Of a stretch of 64,000 nucleotides of DNA, positions 1 through 8,678 are shown piece by piece; the stretch's first letter is position 1; the number at the start of each line of letters is the position of its first letter. The notes under the pieces are model-generated. The model saw only the letters and a program-made list of their open reading frames with translations, had not been told where the DNA came from and searched no databases. The DNA comes from Acidobacteriota bacterium (GTDB taxonomy: Bacteria > Acidobacteriota > Vicinamibacteria > Marinacidobacterales > Marinacidobacteraceae). The stretch covers positions 96,417 through 160,416 of the forward strand of contig JAJDVI010000001.1 in assembly GCA_022826195.1 (NCBI GenBank), written 5' to 3'. A program made the position numbers and the translations under genes.

Positions 1-386
1 AGGGCGATGGCTTCCCCATACGCGGCCGCCGCCTCCCGGAACGCGCCGCCGCGGAACAGGGTGTTGGCCAGGTTGAAGTAGGCGTCGCGCCGGACCGCGC
101 CGCCGGCGTCGCCCCCAAGCGCCGCCTGATAGCCGCGGAGCGCTTCGGCGAGCGGGCCCTCCTCGCCGGCCGGGGCGCCTTCCGCCTCGCCGAGCCGGTA
201 GTGGACCCCGGCGATGTTGAGATCGTTCTCGGGCGCGTCCGGGAATTCCCCCTCGGCGCGTGAAAAGGCGCGCAGCGCTTCTTCCAGGCGGCCCGCTTCG
301 AAGTGCTCCGCCCCTTCGCGGGTGTTCCTTTCCCCGCCGCCGAACAACTGCGCCGCCATCAGCAGGACGAAAGCGGCGCGGATCAC
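1..386 (-). CDS. TPR protein of the Bat operon (BatC/BatE-like), partial
   Basis: The minus-strand frame opens with GTG at 386 and runs off the left edge, so the C-terminus is missing. The start overlaps the batB stop by four bases (GTGA), the junction style of this operon. The N-terminus is a short hydrophobic signal-like segment (VLLMAAQLF). It is followed by TPR-like helices such as FEAGRLEEALRAFSRAE and, near the left edge, DAYFNLANTLFRGGAFREAA. TPR proteins (BatC, BatE) normally close MoxR/Bat operons and are thought to scaffold partner proteins in the periplasm. The role here is inferred from position and TPR character. Confidence 0.8.
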   Translation of the reverse strand, partial: MIRAAFVLLMAAQLFGGGERNTREGAEHFEAGRLEEALRAFSRAEGEFPDAPENDLNIAGVHYRLGEAEGAPAGEEGPLAEALRGYQAALGGDAGGAVRRDAYFNLANTLFRGGAFREAAAAYGEAIA

Positions 387-1411
387 GAAACGCCTCCCCG
401 GCTTGCCGGCGGCCGGCGGCGGCGCGCCGGGCCCGCGAACCCGGCCGCCGTGATCGCACCGGCGGCGAGCGCGGCGGGGATCCAGAACTGCTCCCGGTAG
501 CGCCGGGAGATCTGGGCTCCCAGCTCCCCGCCTTCGATCCCCGCGATCCGCGCCGTCAGGCCTTCGATCTCGCGATCGTCGGCGGACACCTCGAAGAAGA
601 CGCCTCCGGCAAGGGCCGCCAGTTCGGAAAGCGCCGCGCGGTCCAGCCGGCTCACGATGGGAGAGCCGGCGGCGTCGCGCATCAGCGTCGGTCCGGAATC
701 CGAGTCCGCCGGGATGGTGGCCCCGCCCGGCGTTCCCACCCCGACCGGAAGGACGACGATGCCGTGTTCGTTCGCCGTCCGCGCCACGTCGGCGATCTCG
801 GTGACCCGCAGGTCGTCCTGCTGGCCGTCGGTGAGCAGCACCACCACCCGGTGCCGGCTCTCCTGGCGCTCGAACGCGCGCGCCGCCTCCTCGATCATCG
901 CGGCCAGGTTCGTTCCGGGACTCTCCACCGCGCCGGTGGCGATCCCCGCGAGCAGGGTCCGAACGGCGCCGAGGTCATGGGTGAGCGGACACTGGGTGAA
1001 GGCCGTCCCGGAAAACGCCACGATCCCAACCCGGTTCCCGACCATCCGATCGAGCAACTCGCCGGCGATGTAGCGCGCCCGCTCCATTCGGGAGGGCGCC
1101 ACGTCGCGGGCGTCCATGCTGAAGGAGGTGTCCATCGCCAGCACGATGTCGACCCCGACCAGGGTCACTTCCTGTTCCTGCCTTCCCCACTGCGGGCGCG
1201 CGGCCGCGGTCGCGAGCAGGAGGACGGCGCCCAGCAGCAGGAGGTCCCGGAACCGGCGGCGGGCTCGGCTGTCTCCTTCGATCAGCGCCGCCGCGCGGGT
1301 TCCGAAGCGGGCCAGGACCCTCCTCCCGCGGCGCGCCGCCAGCAGGACGAGCGCCGCCCCCAGCGGAAAGAGCAGCAGCAGGAACAGCGCCGACGGCTCC
1401 CCGAAGCGCAT
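383..1411 (-). CDS. batB: BatB-like von Willebrand factor A membrane protein
   Basis: The 342-residue protein has two N-terminal membrane helices (about 8-26 and 57-72), a VWA domain and a C-terminal helix near 310-328. The metal-ion-dependent adhesion site is intact: DTSFS at residues 94-98, the SPGTN threonine region and a later LLTDGQQ strand. BatB proteins are thought to act with BatA, BatD and MoxR in envelope or stress functions; Bat means Bacteroides aerotolerance, and the molecular role is not settled. The gene lies 54 bp downstream of batA and overlaps the TPR gene by four bases. It is full length for the family. Confidence 0.88.
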   Translation of the reverse strand: MRFGEPSALFLLLLFPLGAALVLLAARRGRRVLARFGTRAAALIEGDSRARRRFRDLLLLGAVLLLATAAARPQWGRQEQEVTLVGVDIVLAMDTSFSMDARDVAPSRMERARYIAGELLDRMVGNRVGIVAFSGTAFTQCPLTHDLGAVRTLLAGIATGAVESPGTNLAAMIEEAARAFERQESRHRVVVLLTDGQQDDLRVTEIADVARTANEHGIVVLPVGVGTPGGATIPADSDSGPTLMRDAAGSPIVSRLDRAALSELAALAGGVFFEVSADDREIEGLTARIAGIEGGELGAQISRRYREQFWIPAALAAGAITAAGFAGPARRRRPPASRGGVS

Positions 1412-1465
1412 CTCAGCGAGCCCCCGTCCCCGGAAGGGACGCCGGAGACCGTCCTGTTCCGTAAG

Positions 1466-2443
1466 TCATGGCGAGGTCCTCAGCACCGTGGCGCCGAGCG
1501 CCATCCCCGAAAACAGGAGGACCGCGGCCCATCCGGCGAGCCGGGGTCCATCGTCCGACCAGCTCGTCCAGGTCGGCGCCTGGAGTTCGGTCCTCTCCAG
1601 GGCATCGATCTCCCCGTAGACGGCCCGGAGGCCCTCGCTGTCGCGGGCCCGGAAGTAGCGGCCCCCGGTGGCGTCGGCGACCTCGGTCAGCATCGCTTCG
1701 TCGATGCCGGGCGCGTTCCGGACGTCGAGGGAGCCGTCCGGCCGCCGCATCACCATCCGGCCGCCCTGCTGGCTCCCGGCGCCCACCGTATAGACCCGGA
1801 TCCCCCGGGTCCGGGCCAGCCCGGCGGCGGTCAACGGGTGGATTTCACCCGCGTTCGATACCCCGTCGGTGAGCAGGACGATGACCCGGCTCTCCGCCTC
1901 GGAGCCCGCCAGCCGGTTGACCGAGGCCGCGATGGCATTGCCGATCGCCGTCCCGTCGGGGATGTCGCCGATGTCCACCTCCCGCAGCCGGTCGGTGAGG
2001 ACGCCGTGGTCGAGAGTCAGGGGACTGAGCGTCACCGCGTTCCGCGCGAACGCCACGGCTCCCAACCGGTCGTCCGTCCGCCGTTCGACGAAGTCCGCGA
2101 GCACCTCCTTGGCGGCGACCAGGCGATTGGCCGGAGCAAAGTCCTCGGCCCGCATGCTCGAGGAGATGTCGAGGGCGAGCACGATGTCCACGCCGAGGCT
2201 GGTGCCGGTCTCCTCGGTGATCCCGGTCTGGGGACGGGCAAGCGCGATCACGGCAAGCGCCAGCGCGGCAAGCACGAGCGCTCCGGGAAGGAAGGCGAGG
2301 CGGGAACGGAGCGAACGGGGCAACTCCCGCAGCCGGGCCGCCTCCGGAAACCGGAGCGACGGCGGCGCGAGCCGCCGCGCGCGCACGACGAACAGTGGAA
2401 CCAGGAGCAGCAGCAGGAGCGCCGCCGGCCACAGCAGGCGCAT
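1466..2443 (-). CDS. batA: BatA-like von Willebrand factor A membrane protein
   Basis: The 325-residue product has the same plan as its neighbour BatB: an N-terminal helix (about 3-20), a second helix (about 53-69), a VWA domain with the MIDAS motif DISSS at 92-96, and a C-terminal helix before a short tail. The ATG overlaps the stop of the upstream BatD-like gene by one base (TGATG), so the two are probably translationally coupled. BatA and BatB are paralogues that usually sit side by side. The metal-binding residues look complete, so a ligand-binding VWA role is expected. Its partner is unknown. Confidence 0.88.
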   Translation of the reverse strand: MRLLWPAALLLLLLVPLFVVRARRLAPPSLRFPEAARLRELPRSLRSRLAFLPGALVLAALALAVIALARPQTGITEETGTSLGVDIVLALDISSSMRAEDFAPANRLVAAKEVLADFVERRTDDRLGAVAFARNAVTLSPLTLDHGVLTDRLREVDIGDIPDGTAIGNAIAASVNRLAGSEAESRVIVLLTDGVSNAGEIHPLTAAGLARTRGIRVYTVGAGSQQGGRMVMRRPDGSLDVRNAPGIDEAMLTEVADATGGRYFRARDSEGLRAVYGEIDALERTELQAPTWTSWSDDGPRLAGWAAVLLFSGMALGATVLRTSP

Positions 2444-3495
2444 CAGCGGGCCCTCCCCTCGCGGCTCGTCTCGTCGGACATCACGGCGGGCGGTACGGCG
2501 GCGCCGGAAGGCAGCGCGAGTTCCTCCTCCCGGGCGTCCCCGGAATCCGGTTCCGCGGTGAGCGGCGGCCGGGTCCGGTCCAGAAACATCCCCGCCTCCC
2601 GGAACCGCGACTGCGCGGCGTCCGGCCGGAAGGCCCGTTCGCTGAACTTGGCGAGATCGGCCTCACCCAGGATGGACGCGAGCAGCGTCAGCGCCTCGCG
2701 GTGTTCGGGCGCGGCGCGACGCCGCAGGTCCCTGAGGACCTCCCCGGTGGTCCGTTCGCTCCACGCGGTCTCGAACCGGCGCCCCGCGTAGCGCTTCATG
2801 ATCCCGGCGAGACGCTCGTAGTAGCCCACCACGTCGCCCCTTTCGAGGAGTCCGGCCCGGGCCAGCCGGGCGAGCGCCGCCTCCGCCTCCGCTGCCGGCG
2901 GAGGAAGCGGCAAGGCCGGCGCTTCACGGCCGGTGCGGCGCCGCCACAGCCACCAGGCGGCGGCGAGCAGGACCAGGACTCCCAGCGCGAGCAGGCCGAT
3001 CGCTCCCCAGCGCGGAGGCACGTTCAGCTCGAACGGCCCGCGGATGTCGTGGATGTCCCCCCCTGCTGCTTCGGAGTCGGGCGGCAACGACGAGACCACC
3101 CGCACCGGGGACGGCGGCGTCTCGATCAGCGACAGCTCGCCGTTCGCAGCCCGGACGCCGACCGGCACGGGGGGGATTTCGTGGTCGCCGGGGAGCACGA
3201 ACGCGCCGAGCCGGAGGAGAAACCGGCTCTCCCCGGCGGGGGCGCCGTCCGGCTCGAGCGGGACCGCCCCCAGTACCCGGAAGTCGCCGAGGCTCTCTTC
3301 GACGACCGGGGCGGCCTCCGCGCCCTCGGCGTGTTCCACGACGATCTCCAGTTCGAAGACATCCCCGACCTCCACCGGTTCGGAAACCACTTCGGCGATC
3401 GCGCCGGCGGCCGGTTCCGATCCAGGCTGGCCGGCCCCGGCCGCAAATGGCGCCGCCAGGCAGCAGAGTGCGGTGAGGAAGGGCGCGAGTCTCAT
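2443..3495 (-). CDS. BatD-like secreted/membrane protein of the Bat operon
   Basis: The 350-residue protein has a signal peptide (about 1-20), a beta-rich extracytoplasmic part to about 160, one membrane helix (about 164-184) followed by WLWRRR, and a cytoplasmic helical tail of about 160 residues. BatD proteins have this order (beta domains, helix, cytoplasmic tail) but are often longer, with several beta domains. This looks like a compact version with about one. The tail segment GYYERLAGIMKRYAGRRF resembles the DUF4381/BatD C-terminal helical region. It overlaps the DUF58 gene by four bases upstream and batA by one base downstream. The family call rests on topology and context. Confidence 0.7.
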   Translation of the reverse strand: MRLAPFLTALCCLAAPFAAGAGQPGSEPAAGAIAEVVSEPVEVGDVFELEIVVEHAEGAEAAPVVEESLGDFRVLGAVPLEPDGAPAGESRFLLRLGAFVLPGDHEIPPVPVGVRAANGELSLIETPPSPVRVVSSLPPDSEAAGGDIHDIRGPFELNVPPRWGAIGLLALGVLVLLAAAWWLWRRRTGREAPALPLPPPAAEAEAALARLARAGLLERGDVVGYYERLAGIMKRYAGRRFETAWSERTTGEVLRDLRRRAAPEHREALTLLASILGEADLAKFSERAFRPDAAQSRFREAGMFLDRTRPPLTAEPDSGDAREEELALPSGAAVPPAVMSDETSREGRAR

Positions 3496-4496
3496 CGCCG
3501 CCGCTTCTCCCGCATCCGGAAGAACTTGCGAAGCGGCGCGTCGTAGGGCTCTCCCGCCGTCACCTCCACCACGTCCACGCCCGTCTCGCGAAGAGTCCGC
3601 GAAGCTGCGGCGCGGGCCTTGAGGGCGCGGTCCCGGAAGGCGTCCCGGACCCGCCGGTCCGAGGTGTCCAGCCGCACCGGGACTCCGGACTCGGCATCCT
3701 CGAGTTCGATGAGGCCGACATCCGGGAGCGCGTGCTCCCGGGCGTCCGTGACCCGGACGGCAATCAGGTCGTGCCGGCGCGCCGCTACCCGGAGGGGACG
3801 CACCCAGCGCTCGGGTGGGTCGCCGACGAAGTCGCTGACCAGGAAGACGGTCGCGCGCCGGCGCACCGCCCGATTCAGCACGCTGAGCGCCTCCGCGATG
3901 TCGGTCCCAGCGCCCTCGGGCTCGAAGTAGAGGAGGTCCCGGAGCACCCGGAGGCCGTGCCGGCGTCCCTTCCGCGCCGGAAGCCGGATTTCGGGGCGGT
4001 CGGTGAAGAGCAGCGCGCCGACCCGGTCCCCGGACCGGATGGCCGAGAAGGCGAGCGCGGCGGACGCCTCGGCGGCCGTGGCGCGCTTGAAGTCGCGCCG
4101 GCTGCCGAACGCGAAGGAGCGCGAGACGTCGAGGAGGAACAGCACGGTCTGCTCGCGCTCCTCGACGAACTTCTTGACGTGAAGGTCTCCGGTGCGGGAG
4201 GTGACGTTCCAGTCCACCGAGCGGATGTCGTCGCCCGGCGCGTACTCGCGGACCTCCGAGAATTCCATCCCCTGCCCCTTGAAGGTGCTCAGGTAGGCGC
4301 CCGCCAGCGCCTCGGTCACCAGCTTGCGGGTGCGGATCTCGATGTGCCGCACCCGGGCGAGCAGTTCCGCGGTCGAGACTCCGGCCGGAGATTCCGGTTC
4401 CCCGGAAGGACCGCCCGGCGAGAACAGCGACGCGAAGAAACCCGTCGGGGCTTTGTCGCGCCGCCCGGCAGCGGACACGTCCTTCGAGGCCACCAC
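3492..4496 (-). CDS. DUF58 domain protein (MoxR-associated VWA-like)
   Basis: The 334-residue protein is read from GTG. It carries the DUF58 signature VREYAPGDDIRSVDWNV at 82-98 and a VWA-like DVSRS site at about 123-127. Unlike many DUF58 proteins it has no obvious membrane helices, so it is probably cytoplasmic. DUF58 proteins almost always follow a MoxR AAA ATPase and are thought to be its clients or adaptors. It starts 20 bp after the moxR stop and overlaps the BatD-like gene. The first 40 residues are poorly conserved Pro/Gly-rich sequence, so the exact start is uncertain. Confidence 0.87.
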   Translation of the reverse strand: MVASKDVSAAGRRDKAPTGFFASLFSPGGPSGEPESPAGVSTAELLARVRHIEIRTRKLVTEALAGAYLSTFKGQGMEFSEVREYAPGDDIRSVDWNVTSRTGDLHVKKFVEEREQTVLFLLDVSRSFAFGSRRDFKRATAAEASAALAFSAIRSGDRVGALLFTDRPEIRLPARKGRRHGLRVLRDLLYFEPEGAGTDIAEALSVLNRAVRRRATVFLVSDFVGDPPERWVRPLRVAARRHDLIAVRVTDAREHALPDVGLIELEDAESGVPVRLDTSDRRVRDAFRDRALKARAAASRTLRETGVDVVEVTAGEPYDAPLRKFFRMREKRRR

Positions 4497-4516
4497 TCTC
4501 TCAAGCGGACCGGATG

Positions 4517-5512
4517 TCAGGGAACCTCCACGGCATCCAGCACCCGCCGGACGATCTCGTCGCCGTCCACCTCTTCGGCTTCCGCCTCATAGGAGAGGAT
4601 GATCCGGTGGCGCATGACGTCGGGCGCCAGGTGCTTGACGTCTTCGGGGGCCGTGAAGTCACGGTCTTCCAGGAAGGCGCGGGCGCGGGCCGCGCGGTAG
4701 AGGTCGAGACTCGCCCGCGGCGAGGCGCCGTGCTCCACGAGCCCGGCGATGTCCACCCCGAAGGCGGCGGGATCGCGGGTCGCCCGCACCAGCGAGAGGA
4801 TGTAGTCGCGGATCCGGTCGTCCACGTAGACCGCCTCGACGGCATCCCGGGCGGTGGCGATCTCTTCGGGACCGAGGACCGGCTCGACGCGCGGCGCCGC
4901 GAAGTTGGCCATCCGCTTCAGGATGACCCGCTCGTCGTCGAGTTCCGGAAAGCCCATCCGCAGCTTCATCATGAAGCGGTCTACCTGGGCCTCGGGGAGC
5001 GGGTAGGTCCCCTCCTGCTCGATCGGGTTCTGGGTCGCCAGCACCACGAACGGCTCGTCCAGCTTCCAGGTCTCGTCGCCGATGGTCACCTGGCGCTCCT
5101 GCATCGCCTCGAGCAGCGCGCTCTGCACCTTGGCGGGAGCGCGGTTGATCTCGTCGGCCAGCAGGAAGTTCGTGAACACCGGCCCCTTCCGCGGCACGAA
5201 GGTCTGGTCGCGCTGGTCGTAGATGAGGGTTCCGACCAGGTCGGCCGGCAGCAGGTCGGGAGTGAACTGGACCCGGGAGAAATCGGCCCGCACGCTCTCG
5301 GCAACGCTCTTGGCGAGCAGCGTCTTCGCGATTCCGGGCACCCCCTCGATGAGCAGGTGGCCGCGGGTGAGGAGGCCGATCAGCACCCGCTCCACGACCC
5401 CTTGCTGCCCGACCACGACCCGGCCGAGCTCGGCGGTCAGACGGCCCGCGAAGGCCGCACGGACCTCCGGAACGTTCGGGGCGAACTGGCTGGCTTCAGC
5501 GGCGCCTGGCAT
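4517..5512 (-). CDS. MoxR-family AAA+ ATPase
   Basis: At 331 residues it is the usual MoxR length. Walker A is GVPGIAKT (57-64), Walker B is FLLADE (116-121), sensor 1 lies in ATQNP (about 159-163), and the MoxR signature YPLPEAQVDRF follows. MoxR ATPases are chaperone-like enzymes that act on VWA-domain proteins to mature complexes or insert cofactors. It is the first gene of a six-gene minus-strand operon (MoxR, DUF58, BatD-like, BatA, BatB, TPR). The 234 bp upstream, shared with divergent higB, contain CGTAACATTCC, a possible weak -10 region. Confidence 0.93.
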   Translation of the reverse strand: MPGAAEASQFAPNVPEVRAAFAGRLTAELGRVVVGQQGVVERVLIGLLTRGHLLIEGVPGIAKTLLAKSVAESVRADFSRVQFTPDLLPADLVGTLIYDQRDQTFVPRKGPVFTNFLLADEINRAPAKVQSALLEAMQERQVTIGDETWKLDEPFVVLATQNPIEQEGTYPLPEAQVDRFMMKLRMGFPELDDERVILKRMANFAAPRVEPVLGPEEIATARDAVEAVYVDDRIRDYILSLVRATRDPAAFGVDIAGLVEHGASPRASLDLYRAARARAFLEDRDFTAPEDVKHLAPDVMRHRIILSYEAEAEEVDGDEIVRRVLDAVEVP

Positions 5513-5708
5513 GCGTCAAGAAAACTCCCGCGACTCGTTCCGCGTTCCCGGAATGTTACGCCGGGACCGGACGGCCGCTCACTGTTCTCCCACAGGGCGC
5601 CGGCCAGGAACGCCGACCGGGGACACTGTCGGTGATCTGCAGAGCAGAGCGGTCCAGTTTCCCCCAGGCTGGGGAGAGCAGCCACTCGCGGAGAGGGCGC
5701 CGATACCC

Positions 5709-5726
5709 TTTACGTAAAACGTAAAA
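5709..5726. promoter_or_regulatory. candidate HigA operator upstream of higB
   Basis: The perfect 10-bp palindrome TTTACGTAAA (5709-5718) is followed at once by a second ACGTAAAA half-site. It lies 21-38 bp before the higB start in an otherwise GC-rich region. HigA-type antitoxins commonly repress their own operon by binding inverted repeats around the promoter. The assignment is inferred from position, symmetry and the local A/T richness. Confidence 0.5.
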
Positions 5727-5746
5727 TCGGTTAGAGTGAGCGCTCG

Positions 5747-6025
5747 TTGATCCGAAGCTTCAGGAACCGGAATACGCAGCGCTTCTTCGAAGGGTCCCGC
5801 GTGGCGGCGTTTCACGGGTTCGCCGATCAGGCGGCGCGCCGCCTGGTCTTGTTGGACAGTGCGGAGACACTGCACGACCTTGCCGCGTTGTCGGGCAATC
5901 GGCTCGAGGCGTTACGTGGAGATCGCGACGGTCAGTACAGCATTCGGATCAACACCCAATGGCGCATCTGTTTCCGCTGGACCCAAGACGGGCCGAGCGA
6001 CGTGGAAATCGTGGACTATCACTGA
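5747..6025 (+). CDS. higB: HigB-family toxin (RelE superfamily mRNA interferase)
   Basis: The 92-residue protein starts with TTG, and the RSFRNRNTQRFFEG opening is typical of HigB. The core contains LRGDRDGQYSIRINTQWRICF and ends in VEIVDYH, the standard HigB ending with a conserved histidine. HigB toxins cleave mRNA on the ribosome. The order toxin then antitoxin, 12 bp apart, is characteristic of higBA and the reverse of most TA modules. An operator-like palindrome lies upstream. All recognisable family positions are present, so it is probably intact. Confidence 0.9.
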   Translation: MIRSFRNRNTQRFFEGSRVAAFHGFADQAARRLVLLDSAETLHDLAALSGNRLEALRGDRDGQYSIRINTQWRICFRWTQDGPSDVEIVDYH

Positions 6026-6037
6026 AGGAGGCCGAAC

Positions 6038-6337
6038 ATGAAGAACGGTATGAGGCCGGTGCATCCCGGCGAGATCCTGCGCGACGAACTCGACGCGCTC
6101 GACCTGTCGGCCAACGCGCTCGCGAGCGCCCTGAATGTCCCGGTGAACCGGGTCACCATGATCCTGAAGGGGCAGCGGGGCGTCAGCGCGGACACGGCGC
6201 TGCGGCTGGGGCGGTACTTCGGAACGACGCCCCAACTCTGGCTGAATCTGCAAAAGACCTGGGAGCTCCGCAAGGCCGAGATTGAGGCGGGCTCCGAAAT
6301 CACCGAACGCATCACTCCTCGCCAATCAGCGGCGTGA
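6038..6337 (+). CDS. higA: HigA-family antitoxin, XRE helix-turn-helix
   Basis: The 99-residue protein opens with MKNGMRPVHPGEILRDEL, the diagnostic HigA N-terminus. An XRE-type helix-turn-helix covers about residues 23-60, and the second hallmark is TPQLWLNLQKTWELR. HigA neutralises HigB and autorepresses the operon. An AAGGAGG ribosome site sits just before the start, stronger than that of the TTG-initiated toxin, which suits an antitoxin made in excess. Confidence 0.93.
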   Translation: MKNGMRPVHPGEILRDELDALDLSANALASALNVPVNRVTMILKGQRGVSADTALRLGRYFGTTPQLWLNLQKTWELRKAEIEAGSEITERITPRQSAA

Positions 6338-6575
6338 CCGGACTCCCGCGCCACGCTGCATGAGACCCCGGCCCACCAGGTGTTTCCTCCGCGCATTCCG
6401 GTCAGGGCGCGGCCGGCAGGGCGGCGAAACCGCCAACCCCGAACCGGCGCAGAGCGCGGCAGCAGAGTCCGTCATCCTCTCCACTGATCACCCCAAGGCG
6501 TTCGCGCCGTCCCCGGCCGCTCGGGTAAAATCGCCCTTTCCGAGCGCAGACCGCGCCTCCCAGACGGAGGGTTTC

Positions 6576-8183
6576 ATGTTCAAGAAAATCATTCTGGCCG
6601 TCGCCGCCCTCGCACTCATCGCGGTGCCCGCCATCGCCGAGGAAGAGTCCGACCTCGGCACCGTCCATTTCCCGAACTCCGGCTCGGAGGCGGCTCAGGC
6701 GGCCTTCCAGCGGGGGGTCGCGGCGCTCCACAGCTTCTGGTACGAGGAAGCCGGAGAAGCGTTCAAGAACGCCCAGGAGATCGATCCCGACTTCGCGCTC
6801 GCCTACTGGGGCGAGGCGATCAGCCACAACCATCCGCTGTGGTCGGAGCAGGACATCAGCGCCGCGCGCGACGTGCTGAAGCGCTTCGGGGACTCCCGCG
6901 CCGCACGGCGGGCCAAGACCCCGACCGAGCGCGAGCGTCTCTACATGGACACCGTCGAGGTCCTCTACGGCCCCGGTGACAAGTACGAACGCGACGAGCT
7001 CTACCACCAGGCCATGCGGCGCCTCGCCGAGGCCCATCCGGAAGACAACGAGGCCCAGGCGTTCTACGCCCTTTCCTACCTCGGCCTCGTGCGCCGCGGC
7101 GAGCCGGGCTTCCACCGGCAGATGAAGGCCGGGGCGATCGTCACCGACCTGTTCCAGCGCGAGCCCAACCATCCGGGCGCGGCGCACTACGTGATCCACT
7201 CGTTCGACGATCCCGAGCATGCACCGCTGGCGCTCGAGGCCGCGAACCGCTACGCCGAGATCGCCCCCGAGGCGCACCACGCGCAGCACATGCCGTCCCA
7301 CATCTTCGTGCAGCACGGCATGTGGAACCGGGTCTCGGCTTCGAACGATGTGGCCTACAACGCCTCCGCCAAGTGGGTGGAGCGGAAGAACCTTTCGATC
7401 ACCAAGCGCGACTACCACAGCCTCGAGTGGAAGGCCTACGCGGACCTCCAGCGCGGCGTCTATGGCGACGTCCTCGACGCCATCGCCATCGTGGACGACG
7501 CGGTCAAGGAAACCGATGACAACCGGCTGCGCCGGATCTCCGCCTCCATGGTGGCCCGCCACGCGATCGAGACCGGCCGTTACGACGCGATCTCGCTACC
7601 GACCGGCGACGTGGACACGAGCCGCTACAACTCCACCGCGAACCTCCTGCTGGCGGCGGGAATGAAGGCATTCGCCGAGAAGGACGCCGCGGGCGCCACC
7701 GCAGCCGCCGAACAGCTCCGGGCGCTCGCCGACAAGCGGGCTGAGGATGGTGAGACCTACCAGGCCGACTCCGTCCGCATCCAGCAGCACGAGGTCGAGG
7801 CGCTGGCGGCCCAGATCGCCGGTGACACCGAGGGCGCGCTGAAGCACGCGAAGGCGGCCACCAGGATCGAGGAGACCCAGGATCCGCCGTCAGGCCCCAC
7901 GTATCCGATGAAGCCGTCCCACGAGCTCTACGGCGAACTCCTGCTCGCCGCCGGCAAGGCGGAGAAGGCCCGCGCCCAGTTCGAGACCAGCCTCACCCGG
8001 ACCCCGAACCGGACGGCGTCCCTGCTCGGACTCGCCCGCGCGGCAGCCGCGCTCGGCGACGAGGACGCGGCAAACCGCGCCTACGCGACGCTCCAGACCT
8101 TCCTGACCGAGGCGGACGGCGACGTTAGCTTCCTCGAGGAGGTCCGCAGCCACGCCACGGCGACCACGGACATGCAGCAGTAG
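6576..8183 (+). CDS. exported tetratricopeptide-repeat protein
   Basis: ATG at 6576 is chosen because GGAGG lies at 6566-6570 and a clean signal peptide follows (about 21 residues, ending IAVPAIA). The 535-residue product has N-terminal TPR-like helices (AAFQRGVAALHSFWYEEAGEAF, with conserved YWGEAISHNHPLW) and more helical repeats near the C-terminus (ELYGELLLAAGKAEKARAQF). The family is common in soil and marine bacteria and has no assigned function. It is monocistronic: a strong terminator follows within 20 bp. TAAAAT at 6526-6531 is a possible -10 element. Confidence 0.8.
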   Translation: MFKKIILAVAALALIAVPAIAEEESDLGTVHFPNSGSEAAQAAFQRGVAALHSFWYEEAGEAFKNAQEIDPDFALAYWGEAISHNHPLWSEQDISAARDVLKRFGDSRAARRAKTPTERERLYMDTVEVLYGPGDKYERDELYHQAMRRLAEAHPEDNEAQAFYALSYLGLVRRGEPGFHRQMKAGAIVTDLFQREPNHPGAAHYVIHSFDDPEHAPLALEAANRYAEIAPEAHHAQHMPSHIFVQHGMWNRVSASNDVAYNASAKWVERKNLSITKRDYHSLEWKAYADLQRGVYGDVLDAIAIVDDAVKETDDNRLRRISASMVARHAIETGRYDAISLPTGDVDTSRYNSTANLLLAAGMKAFAEKDAAGATAAAEQLRALADKRAEDGETYQADSVRIQQHEVEALAAQIAGDTEGALKHAKAATRIEETQDPPSGPTYPMKPSHELYGELLLAAGKAEKARAQFETSLTRTPNRTASLLGLARAAAALGDEDAANRAYATLQTFLTEADGDVSFLEEVRSHATATTDMQQ

Positions 8184-8202
8184 ATCTACTGCGGTTCAGC
8201 AC

Positions 8203-8234
8203 CGAGGGCGGCGCACCCGCGCCGCCCTCGTTTT
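8203..8234 (+). terminator. intrinsic terminator after the TPR gene
   Basis: A perfect 12-bp stem (8203-8214 with 8219-8230) closes an ACCC loop and is followed by TTTT. It begins 20 bases after the TPR stop codon. It also separates this gene from the convergent vapBC operon, which reads toward it. Confidence 0.9.
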
Positions 8235-8263
8235 GTGTACGGCGGGCCGGGTGCCGCCGCGCC

Positions 8264-8678
8264 CTACTCCCGGAGGCCACCCCGCGTGACCGCGGCGGCA
8301 TCACGTAGCCGGGAGAGTCTGCCGTCGAACGTATAGAGCGGGACCGCATCCACCCGGCGAGCCGCCGCGAGGATCATCCGGTCGGCGAACTCCGGCCCCC
8401 CCCCGTCCATACTCAGCGGCTGCATGAGCTACATCGGCGGCGTTCTCGAACAGCAGACCGCGGGTCTCGAGCAGCTCCACAAGGAGCTCCGCTACTCGTC
8501 GGCGCGGCACGCCGTAGCCGTGGCCAAGCACCCACACGAGTTCGAGCACTACCTCGCGCGCAACGAAACCTGGCTCCTCGGGAGTCAAGCCCTCAAGGAG
8601 GGCACTCGCGTCCGCCTGCTGGCCAGAGTCATCGCCGGTGAGGAATCGGACGAGGACGTTCGTATCGAGAGCGATCAA
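8264..8678 (-). pseudogene. vapC: VapC-type PIN-domain toxin with a frameshift in a 9-G tract
   Basis: Reading from ATG at 8678, the N-terminus MIALDTNVLVRFL and the internal VVLELVWVLG carry the PIN-domain acidic residues. At the run of nine G (plus-strand C at 8396-8404) the frame shifts, and the annotated frame ends in nonsense near 8301. Removing one G restores EFADRMILAAARRVDAVPL followed by YTFDGRLSRL, which supplies the missing catalytic acidic residues, and moves the stop to 8264. The protein is therefore broken as sequenced. Possible causes are real mutation, phase variation in the homopolymer, or an assembly error. The start overlaps vapB by four bases. Confidence 0.85.

Noticed and set aside
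260..2791. 843-codon plus-strand open frame across the Bat genes
   Set aside because: Frame is antisense to batB and batA, which have clear VWA motifs, and its own composition is Arg/Pro-rich without domains.
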